Source: Pseudovibrio sp. Ad37
GTDB lineage: Bacteria > Pseudomonadota > Alphaproteobacteria > Rhizobiales > Stappiaceae
Direction: 5' to 3'
Length of the DNA stretch: 64,000 bases
Assembly: GCF_001623075.1 (NCBI RefSeq)
Contig: NZ_LMCF01000042.1
Coordinates: forward strand, 22,450-86,449
Program-made: the position numbers and the translations under genes
Shown: one piece after another, positions 56,105 through 63,710 of the stretch
Layout: every line of letters begins with the position of its first letter
Position numbering within the stretch: the stretch's first letter is position 1
Notes under the pieces: model-generated
Told to the model about the DNA's origin: nothing
Databases searched by the model: none
What the model saw: the letters and a program-made list of their open reading frames with translations, nothing else

Positions 56105-56905
56105 ATGGGATGGGTGGTTATGAGTGAACGGGAGTTTAATCGGGTTGAAGTGATTGCGCAGGTTGTGCACGTCGAGCTGAGCAATGCGGGCGCCGGCAAT
56201 CTGCTGGACCTGTCGGTGCGGCAGATATCGCGGCTGGTGAAGCGCTATAGAGATGAAGGTGCTGGCGGTCTGCGCCACCGTGCTCGTGGCAAGCGACACA
56301 ACAACCAGATCAGCGACGCCAAGCGCGCGTACGCACAAGTGGTTATAAGCGAATACTATTCAGACTTCGGCCCGACACTGGCTGCAGAAAAGCTTGAGGA
56401 ACATCTTGGCCTGAAGGTCTCACGCGAGACGGTGCGCAAATGGATGATCGAGGCCGGGATCTGGCTCAATAAGGCGCAGCGGCGTACGTTTCATCAGCCG
56501 CGTCATCGCCGCGAAGCCTATGGTGAGCTTATCCAGATCGATGGCAGCGATCACCGCTGGTTCAAGGAGCGTGGTGATCCATGTACCCTGCTCGTCTTTG
56601 TCGATGATGCTACATCCACACTGATGCAGTTTCAGTTTGTGCCGTCCGAGAGTGCGTTTTCCTATTTTTCTGCGCTGGACCACTATTTAGGTAAACATGG
56701 TCGTCCGGTGGCGTTTTATTCTGACAAGCACAGCGTGTTTAAGGTTGCCAACGACCAGGCCAAAGGCGGTGCCGGCATGACCCAGTTTGGCCGCGCCCTG
56801 TCGGAGCTCAACATTGAGATCCTGTGCGCCAATTCTTCCCAGGCCAAGGGCCGTGTGGACCTTCATCGGAGCACAGCATTCACAAGGGCAGTATGTTGCT
56901 GCTGA
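56105..56905 (+). pseudogene. ISNCY/IS1202-type transposase, C-terminally truncated
   Basis: The start ATG at 56105 (MGWVVMSEREFNR) has GGGGAGG upstream. An HTH (NLLDLSVRQISRLVKRYRDEG), FGPTLAAEKLEEHLGLKVSRETVRKWM and the integrase core (ELIQIDGSDHRWF, LLVFVDDATSTLMQF, HGRPVAFYSDKHSVF) are intact. Family identity ends at SSQAKGRV near 56857, where the third acidic residue should follow, and an unrelated tail DLHRSTAFTRAV leads to a stop at 56905. Full-length relatives are about 400-450 residues. It cannot transpose and marks the left edge of the island. Confidence 0.85.
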
Positions 56906-57128
56906 CCAATTGCGGTCATTCGCACTACCTTTAAACATCCTGAGTTTGGACTTGCCTTCAACTTCAAGTGTTGTCCATCTGACTGACTGATGAAGGCAGC
57001 AGATACCTCATTATAAAGGTACACGTATAGTCTCGCGGACTAAGCGGGCTTTCGATGCAGCGCGAAAATTCCGGCAACCGAAAGGTAGCTTTTATTGCCT
57101 AAGACCACTAGCTGCCACTCGGAAACTT

Positions 57129-57302
57129 CAATAAGGCGGCGGTAAAGCTGCGGCAATCGCCTATACCCTCATCGAAACCGCCAAGCTCAACAGCGCAGAT
57201 CCCCAAGCCAGACTCCCGTGGGTATTGACACAAATCGCAGATCACAAGATCACCCGCCTCAACGACCTCATGCCGTGGTGTTACGCTGAGAAAGCAGCGT
57301 AA
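57129..57302 (+). pseudogene. IS66-family transposase, C-terminal remnant
   Basis: The frame GGKAAAIAYTLIETAKLNS, DPQARLPWVLTQIADHKITR, LNDLMPWCYAEKAA ends at TAA 57300-57302. This is the IS66 transposase C-terminal end (family pattern AIAYTLIETAKLNGVDP and ADHKINR). No start or catalytic core remains, so about 56 codons are left. Confidence 0.85.
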
Positions 57303-57472
57303 CAGGGGCAGCCTACGCTTTCCAGGCCGGCCTCACCGAATGCTCACCATGAAATGGGGGTTAGGGCGGAAGATCCCTGCAGTTGGTGAAGACCTCGTTT
57401 ACATGATTTAGCGTTGGAATGATTGCTGCAACTATTAGGAAGATTGAACTGATAGACACAATTTGAGCTAAT

Positions 57473-57515
57473 CACCCATTTTAATATGAGTGCAAAACTC
57501 ATATTAAAATGGGTG
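57473..57515. repeat. Perfect 19-bp inverted repeat upstream of the RTX unit
   Basis: CACCCATTTTAATATGAGT (57473-57491) and ACTCATATTAAAATGGGTG (57497-57515) are exact reverse complements around GCAAA. No U-tract follows. It lies 67 bp upstream of the GNAT-like start at 57583. It could be an operator, a transcript-end hairpin or ends of a deleted element. The 56906-57582 stretch otherwise holds only the IS66 fragment. Confidence 0.75.
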
Positions 57516-57582
57516 CGCCCTGTGTAAGTCGCATAATATCTGGGTTATCCGGAAATATGATGAATTAACACAGACGGTGACC

Positions 57583-58113
57583 ATGCCTGATCCCATCATG
57601 AAAAGAGATGAAGATCGAGGACCTGCTGAAGCAAGAAAATTATACTCGTTTCGGTTGGTAGAAAGTAAGCAGGATATCCCTGCTGTTATAGAACTAGCGC
57701 GGTGCGCGCATGAAGAAAGTCGCCTTGGCTATATTCCGTTTTCAGAAGCGAAGACGCAGAAGATCGCAGAAAATGCGATCAAGGATCCCACAAGACATGC
57801 AGTGATGTTGGCACTAAAAGCCGAGCAGCCGGTTGGCCTGCTCTTTTGCAGTGTGGGTGAGTATCATATCGGTGAGGGGATCCTTCTGGCCACCATTCAC
57901 AACATCAATGTGCTCAAAGAAGTACGTGCTTCCCTCAGTGGTGGTCGTGCAGCGCTCGGCCTTCTGAGTGGTGCAAAGCAGTGGGCAAATGCTCGGAACG
58001 CACGTGAGCTCCTTCTGCATGCGACATCAGATGTAGAGCTGCCACGATTACACAAATTAGCAAAAAGAGCTGGGTTTGGTTTGATCGGAGGGAGCTATGC
58101 AAGGCTTCTTTGA
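57583..58113 (+). CDS. GNAT-like acyltransferase, first gene of the RTX unit
   Basis: 176 residues from the ATG at 57583 (an in-frame GTG at 57577 adds two). The GNAT fold is weak but visible: IPAVIELARCAHEESRLGYIP, the strand ATIHNINVLKEVRASLSGGRAALGLLSGAKQW (split near 107-138; acyl-CoA loop) and ARELLLHATSDVELPRLHKLAKRAGFGLIGG, the end motif. Its place 5' of an RTX gene suggests, but does not prove, a role like HlyC-type activating acyltransferases, which are also GNAT-fold. An alternative is an ordinary acetyltransferase. Confidence 0.6.
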   Translation: MPDPIMKRDEDRGPAEARKLYSFRLVESKQDIPAVIELARCAHEESRLGYIPFSEAKTQKIAENAIKDPTRHAVMLALKAEQPVGLLFCSVGEYHIGEGILLATIHNINVLKEVRASLSGGRAALGLLSGAKQWANARNARELLLHATSDVELPRLHKLAKRAGFGLIGGSYARLL

Positions 58114-58166
58114 GCATCTGAAATCAAGAAAAAAGAGAGCATTCGTAACAAGCGAGTGGAGAGACA

Positions 58167-58397
58167 ATGAGCAATCTAAAGAGCAAATTTTTGAACGCTA
58201 TCGAGTGGTGCTCAAACAACAGTTTCAAATCGTGGGTTGGCTTGCTGATCTGCATGACCGTAGCACTAGCGCCTTCACAATTGATATCTGATCTGTATTG
58301 GAGTGCGATCTATAAGATCATCGTCGGTTACGTGTTGTTGATGCCTGTTTATATTGTTGTTTTTGTTGGCTTTTATAAAAGTATTACAAGGAAGTAA
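58167..58397 (+). CDS. Small protein with two predicted membrane helices
   Basis: 76 residues; start ATG at 58167 after GTGGAGAGACA, a good ribosome site. The segments SWVGLLICMTVALAPSQLIS and IIVGYVLLMPVYIVVFVGFY are membrane-like, with charged ends. It lies 53 bp after the GNAT-like gene and 5 bp before the RTX gene. A role as immunity or secretion accessory protein is possible from position only. A second frame, 58097-58291, overlaps it and is discussed separately. Confidence 0.65.
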   Translation: MSNLKSKFLNAIEWCSNNSFKSWVGLLICMTVALAPSQLISDLYWSAIYKIIVGYVLLMPVYIVVFVGFYKSITRK

Positions 58398-58402
58398 CTT
58401 CA

Positions 58403-61400
58403 ATGGCTGAGTATACGCCCACTCGAAATGGGTTCAAGGTGACATCTAATAGCTTTATTGGATTTACTAGCAATGATGTTAAGCTGGAAGTCTCAAAATC
58501 CAAGCTTATTAGTGCTGTTCAAGATGTCGCGGCTGATCAGGCTCCTGACCAGGATGTAAAGCAGTTCGCTGCTAATTATGGAACAGGCCTTGGTAGCATC
58601 AACTTCGAAGTCTCACACAATCCTAAGACAGAGGTTGTTACAGTAAAGGGCGGCGGTTCTGCCTTCGGTGGCGGAGGCGACTTTAAGGTCGTCTGGGACA
58701 GTCAAAAAAGAGAAGTAATCAGCGCAGAAGGCTTTGGTGGGGCGAAGATTGCTGGTGCCGTGAAAGGTGGCGCATTCGGCGTCGTTGTTGGATTAGACAC
58801 CTCACTGCGCCTGGGGTTGGTGATTGATGCTGACTCACTCGACTTAATTGCAAAAGGCGTAGTCGATATTGAAGCCCTGATCGTCGACTTCAAATACGAG
58901 AATGAGTATCGCTTAGAACTGTTTGAGTTTGATGACAAATGCTTTGCTGCAGGAACACTAATCTCTCTTCCAGATGGTTCATCGCAACCAATCGAGCTCC
59001 TTTCTGAAGCCAGTGAAGTGTCGAGCTATAAAGGTAGTTTTGAACTTGGTCGTAGCTCCTTGGAGGCGGGCACGGTTGTTAAGCTATACCAAAACGTCAC
59101 CCAAGAGTTCTTGCGTCTGAGTTTTGCCGATGGCCGTGAACCTTTGATTGTAACACCTGGCCATGCGTTCCTGGACGAAACAGGTGGCTTTACCAAGATT
59201 GGTGAGCTTGTTGATGATGGCAACGGCTCAGCTCGTGTGATTGATCAAAGTGGAAGTGTCGTTGAAGTTACTTCTGAGTTATTGCGCTTTGATGCTGACA
59301 CCGCTGATCTGTTCGAACGCAGTTCTAAGCGCACCATTTATGCCGATGGACAATGTGTTTTAGATGAAGAAGTGCCAGAAGGCTGGAAAACCTACAACTT
59401 CGAGGTTGAAGGTTTGCATACTTATATTGCTGGCGGAGTGCGTGTTCACAACCAATCTGGCTTCCTTGGGCAAGTTGGAAACACGATCGATGAAAAATTC
59501 TTTGATCAGCTCGGCACGCTAGGTGACGGCATCGGTGATATTGTCACTAGTCCGTTCCATGTTGCAGGTGAGATCCTGGATGGAGCTACGCGAGCTGTCA
59601 GCGCTATCGGGACTGGGATCAGTAAAGGTATCGGTCGCTTCGGCGAGGGTGACATTTTTGGTGGCATTGCAGAAATTGGCAAAGGGATCGGCAACGCTTT
59701 CAGAGAAATTGGAAGGACAGCTGCTGAGGTTGTAAGCGAGATCGGCAGCTCCTTCATGGAGGGCATCAGCAAGGTTGGTCAGGGGATCAGTGACTTCGTT
59801 GGTTCCATCTTTGGTGACAATGACACTAACGATGGAAAGGGAGATGATAACAGCAAACCGGTGATCATTGATCTGGACGGAGACGGCATTGAAGTCAGTG
59901 ACAGCGCTGAAGTGAATTTTGACATGGATGGCGATGGCTATCTGGAGCAAACAGCTTGGGCAGATGTGGATGATGGGTTCCTGGTACTTGATTTGAATGC
60001 GGATGGCACCCGCGGTGCCGGTGATGGCAAAATTGATCAGACCAACGAACTTGTGCTGAGTAAGTGGCTTGATTGGGATGGTGCCACAGACCTTCAGGCC
60101 CTCGCTACTTTCGATGAATGGGAAAGTCGAGGCGGGAATAATGATGGCGTGCTTGATGCTCAAGATGAAGTATGGAGTGAGTTGCATGTCTGGCAGGATT
60201 TGAACCAGAACGGTATTACTGATGCAGGTGAACTTAAGTCTTTTGAACAGCTTGGTATCACTCAGATCAATCTCAAATATGATGATGGGACAGATTATGC
60301 TGATTTGAGCAATGACGTCACCATTGAAGACAACTCAGTCCTCGGGCTAGCCTCTTACACGCGCGACGGCGAAGTGATTGAGGGCGGTGTTGGCGATATG
60401 TCACTATCCTACACTGCAGAGGGGTGGCGTCGGGTTGCAACCGTAACTGGTTACCGTATTGAGTTTGAAAACAATGAGAACTACGAATACAGGGTTTTGG
60501 CTGGTTCCGGCTCGTCAGATGTAAACCTTATGGCAGATGCACTGGGTGGAGCTACCGGCGATGAGCGCAGCAACCGCCTGGATGCCTCTGGCTATGATAC
60601 CGCGGTTCAGATCTCTGGTCTTGGTGGAGATGACGTTTTGACTGGCGGTAATCAGGATGACCTGATCTCCGGTGGTAGCGGAGCAGATGAGCTTCGGGGA
60701 GGTGATGGGGCTGATACCCTCTTCTTTGATGAGCATGATACTGTCGTACTTGGTGGAAATGGATTTGATACTGCCAATTATACAGGTGAAGTTGCACTCA
60801 CATTTGACTTGAAAAGTCATGGAGTTGAAGCACTCCATGCTGGCAAGGGTGATGATACTATCACCGCTTCAGGAGCAACTGAGACAGTCGCTATTTTTGG
60901 CAATGATGGCAATGACACAGTCAGTGGTGGTGCTGGCGATGACATCTTGTCCGGTGGCATTGGCAATGACACTTTGCGTGGCCATGGTGGTGATGACTCC
61001 CTTCAAGGAGGCGAAGGCTCTGATACACTCTATGGTGGTGAGGGAGAAGACGCTCTCTTTGGCTCGTCTGGAAATGATGAGCTGCATGGAGATGGCGATA
61101 ATGATGAGCTAAGCGGAGGGACTGGTTCTGATAAGCTATATGGCGGCTCAGGAGACGATACCTACTTCTTCAGCCGCGGCGACGGCCAAGATGTTGTCGA
61201 AGATACTTCAGGCGCAGCAGATTCAATATCCTTTGGCTTTAACATCGATCTTGAAGATCTCAGCCTTGTCCAAGACGGCAATGATCTGGTGATCTATGTG
61301 TTGCCGCAAGACAATCATGCGATCCCACTGACCGATGTCACTGATACCATTCGCATTAAGAACTGGAGAGACACAAACAAGGCGGTTGAAGCGCTGACCT

Positions 61401-63037
61401 TTGCCTCTGGACTAACGTTCTCGCTGACAGACCTGAAAGGTAACCTCCTGCAGGCAACGGGCACACAGACAGTCTCAGGTTCTTCACTGCGCGACTGGAT
61501 TGAAGGTCATGCTGGAAATGACACCTTGCGTGGTGGCAATGGCAACGACGTTCTACAGGGCCGTGATGGCAATGACACACTGGAAGGTGGAGATGGCATC
61601 GATACGCTTGTTGGCGGTAAAGGCGACGACACGCTTAAAGGCGGTGACAGCACAGACGTGCTGACAGGTGGAGAAGGTTCTGACCGCCTTGAAGGTGGCG
61701 CAGGCAACGATGTTTACACCTATCAGCGCGGTGATGGCAAAGACACTATCTCTGAAAGCTCTGGTGACAAGGATATGCTGTTCCTGTCAGATGTTAGCCA
61801 GAATGATGTTGTATTGCGTACTGATGGAGCAGACCTTCTAGTCTACGTGAAAGACGAAAACCAAGCTGATGCTCCGTTAGATCAGCTTTCAGATGTTGTT
61901 CGGATCAAAGGCTGGCAGAACGATAACACCCGTATTGAAACTTTGCAGTTTGCTGATGGCTCTCGCATTGAACTAACTTCGCCTGGTGAAACCGTAAAGT
62001 CTAACAGTACCGTGAAATCGATCCTCAACTCAGCGGTTTCAGATCCGAATGGATTGTTTCGTTTAATTGAGAAAGTAAGTGAACAGTTCGAAGGTAAGGC
62101 TTCAATAATCAGGGCGTTGGAGAAGTCAAACTTCGCAGGTCAAGTCACACTGCAAAAAGCAGAGTTCATTTACATGCATGGGCTGAACTTTGAGGAGTTT
62201 ATTGGTGAGTCTCCGGTAGGCGAAGAGCCCTTCTGGGAAATCAAAGAATCTTCCGATAGTTATCGAGATGAGCTCATCGAAATTCGTGAAACACTTTATG
62301 ATATGGGTGCTTGGGGGTATTTTGAAGAAAATCTACTTGACCCAATCGCGTTCGTTTTGAGCAATCCTTTCCATCGAGATGCTGAGTTTGAAACATTTGA
62401 GGAACTCAGGGAGCTCTATGGATGGCCGGAACAGTTCCCATCTAACCTTCCGAGCAACTCGTCAATCGTTACAGATGCCTTGGATAAGCTTCAAGTGGCA
62501 GAGGACTATCAAAATTACCTCGAACACAGAGAGGCGATTGATAAACTAATTACTGAAATTCCAACAAGTGAACTTGCTCAAAAATGGTCTGATGTCATTA
62601 GTGAAGCAAACGAGCTCGGGCTAAATGCATCCTATGATATGCAAGGAAGCGCTGAAGGCGAGGAGTTTTACACTGCTGATGGTGATGATGCCATAGATGC
62701 AAAAGCCGGCGATGACTTACTGAAAGCCTATGGTGGCAATGACACACTGAATGGTGGGGCTGGCGATGACTTTCTGAGTGGAGGGTCCGGAAATGACACA
62801 TTTGTCTTTAGCGGCTCGTCCTTTGGGAAGGATGTAATCACCGACTTTGAAGCAGGTGAAGGATCAGAAGACATAATCAAGTTTGATGTTGATGTGTTTG
62901 CAGATCTAGATGCAGTGCTCGCCGCAGCGACTCAAAATGGACGAAACACAGAAATTGAGTTGGATGAAGAGAATGTCATCACCTTACAAAATGTGTTGAA
63001 GTCTGATCTTCATGTGGATGATTTCCAGTTTGCTTAG
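58403..63037 (+). CDS. RTX protein with Hint self-processing domain and unrecognised C-terminal insert
   Basis: 1544 residues, no signal peptide. Residues 1-179 are an unrecognised N-terminal domain. The Hint domain spans 180-350 (Cys180, T251xxH254, His349-Asn350). A Gly-rich amphipathic region spans about 371-470 (GIGRFGEGDIFGGIAEIGKG). A Ca-binding FrpA/C-like domain follows (PVIIDLDGDGIE 486-497, DMDGDGYLEQT, DLNQNGITDAGE). RTX blocks with HCBP-type tails lie at about 740-1005 and 1035-1190. A roughly 200-residue helical insert (about 1200-1408) precedes a final RTX block (YGGNDTLNGGAGDDFLSGG) and a C-terminal DVITDF tail. It is probably exported by a type I system encoded elsewhere. Confidence 0.88.
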   Translation: MAEYTPTRNGFKVTSNSFIGFTSNDVKLEVSKSKLISAVQDVAADQAPDQDVKQFAANYGTGLGSINFEVSHNPKTEVVTVKGGGSAFGGGGDFKVVWDSQKREVISAEGFGGAKIAGAVKGGAFGVVVGLDTSLRLGLVIDADSLDLIAKGVVDIEALIVDFKYENEYRLELFEFDDKCFAAGTLISLPDGSSQPIELLSEASEVSSYKGSFELGRSSLEAGTVVKLYQNVTQEFLRLSFADGREPLIVTPGHAFLDETGGFTKIGELVDDGNGSARVIDQSGSVVEVTSELLRFDADTADLFERSSKRTIYADGQCVLDEEVPEGWKTYNFEVEGLHTYIAGGVRVHNQSGFLGQVGNTIDEKFFDQLGTLGDGIGDIVTSPFHVAGEILDGATRAVSAIGTGISKGIGRFGEGDIFGGIAEIGKGIGNAFREIGRTAAEVVSEIGSSFMEGISKVGQGISDFVGSIFGDNDTNDGKGDDNSKPVIIDLDGDGIEVSDSAEVNFDMDGDGYLEQTAWADVDDGFLVLDLNADGTRGAGDGKIDQTNELVLSKWLDWDGATDLQALATFDEWESRGGNNDGVLDAQDEVWSELHVWQDLNQNGITDAGELKSFEQLGITQINLKYDDGTDYADLSNDVTIEDNSVLGLASYTRDGEVIEGGVGDMSLSYTAEGWRRVATVTGYRIEFENNENYEYRVLAGSGSSDVNLMADALGGATGDERSNRLDASGYDTAVQISGLGGDDVLTGGNQDDLISGGSGADELRGGDGADTLFFDEHDTVVLGGNGFDTANYTGEVALTFDLKSHGVEALHAGKGDDTITASGATETVAIFGNDGNDTVSGGAGDDILSGGIGNDTLRGHGGDDSLQGGEGSDTLYGGEGEDALFGSSGNDELHGDGDNDELSGGTGSDKLYGGSGDDTYFFSRGDGQDVVEDTSGAADSISFGFNIDLEDLSLVQDGNDLVIYVLPQDNHAIPLTDVTDTIRIKNWRDTNKAVEALTFASGLTFSLTDLKGNLLQATGTQTVSGSSLRDWIEGHAGNDTLRGGNGNDVLQGRDGNDTLEGGDGIDTLVGGKGDDTLKGGDSTDVLTGGEGSDRLEGGAGNDVYTYQRGDGKDTISESSGDKDMLFLSDVSQNDVVLRTDGADLLVYVKDENQADAPLDQLSDVVRIKGWQNDNTRIETLQFADGSRIELTSPGETVKSNSTVKSILNSAVSDPNGLFRLIEKVSEQFEGKASIIRALEKSNFAGQVTLQKAEFIYMHGLNFEEFIGESPVGEEPFWEIKESSDSYRDELIEIRETLYDMGAWGYFEENLLDPIAFVLSNPFHRDAEFETFEELRELYGWPEQFPSNLPSNSSIVTDALDKLQVAEDYQNYLEHREAIDKLITEIPTSELAQKWSDVISEANELGLNASYDMQGSAEGEEFYTADGDDAIDAKAGDDLLKAYGGNDTLNGGAGDDFLSGGSGNDTFVFSGSSFGKDVITDFEAGEGSEDIIKFDVDVFADLDAVLAAATQNGRNTEIELDEENVITLQNVLKSDLHVDDFQFA
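58940..59452 (+). other. Hint (intein/hedgehog-like) domain within the RTX protein
   Basis: Residues 180-350. CFAAGT gives Cys1, TPGHAF the block B Thr and His, and HTYIAGGVRVHN the block F/G His-Asn. The next residue is Gln351, not Cys, Ser or Thr, so protein splicing is not expected; N-terminal thioester cleavage and C-terminal Asn cyclisation remain possible, as in bacterial intein-like domains. No homing endonuclease is inserted. Confidence 0.85.
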
Positions 63038-63048
63038 TATCTGTACTT

Positions 63049-63094
63049 CCCTGACAACTGGCTCCACAAGCCAATGAATGCTTGGTTGTCAGGG
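63049..63094. repeat. 10-bp inverted repeat after the RTX gene
   Basis: CCCTGACAAC (63049-63058) and GTTGTCAGGG (63085-63094) are exact complements around 26 bases, 12 bp after the RTX stop. No U-tract follows; the real terminator lies 40 bp on. Confidence 0.6.
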
Positions 63095-63134
63095 GAACTA
63101 TGAGTGAGCGCAAAGAAAAACCAAACTTAGAGTA

Positions 63135-63158
63135 AAGCTGCCGAGAGGCAGCTTTTTT
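63135..63158 (+). terminator. Rho-independent terminator of the RTX unit
   Basis: AAGCTGCC (63135-63142) and GGCAGCTT (63147-63154) with a GAGA tetraloop, followed by TTTT. Confidence 0.9.
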
Positions 63159-63710
63159 GTCTAAGGTCTCGCCAATATCGGTAGGGATTAAAGAGCATGA
63201 ACGTTCTCAAGTTTGTAAGCGCTTGTCCTCATCACTCCAACGCCGTCCTTGGCTTTCTGTCATCATCATTATCCATGCAGTTAAAACTACACGCATGATA
63301 GACCAGCAAAGCGAGTATCGGCAGGTCGGGTTCAACAAGCGCTTACCAAGTCATTGTGCCACGCCAGTTTGCAGAATCTATCCATCATCTGAGCAGGTTT
63401 TCAGCATTTTGCTCAGGTGAGCTTAAGGCGCATGCTGTCGGGAATGAAACTGCTGCGGAAGAGTTGCTGAAAAAACTGCAAAATGGCTTGTAATCAGAGG
63501 AGGTAAGAGCACAAAGCACTGTCTATCTAACCTGCAAATGGTCAGTTGAGCAATTCTTGTTCGTGAACATGTTTATTTTAGAAGCCTTCGGCTGGGGATG
63601 TCTCAACCTCAGCTAGAACTGCTCGAATGGCCGGTAATGGTATGGACCGCCTGCTCCCCTAAGGCGCAGGCTCTATAGTGATCCTGTTCTCATGAAACCG
63701 GAGCAGTCCC
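63159..63710. other. Region between the RTX unit and the IS110 gene
   Basis: 552 bp. From about 63307 a 62-codon frame without an ATG reads SAYQVIVPRQFAESIHHLSR, then ETAAEELLKKLQNGL, with stop TAA near 63493; it looks like the end of a decayed gene but was not identified. The last 110 bp before 63711 include TGGACCGCCTGCTCCCCT and should be the left end of the IS110-type element. Confidence 0.4.

Noticed and set aside
61000..61130. Tandem DNA repeats that might suggest a CRISPR array
   Set aside because: The repetition is the codon pattern of RTX nonapeptides (GGxGxDxLx) in an open frame, with no identical repeats or unique spacers.
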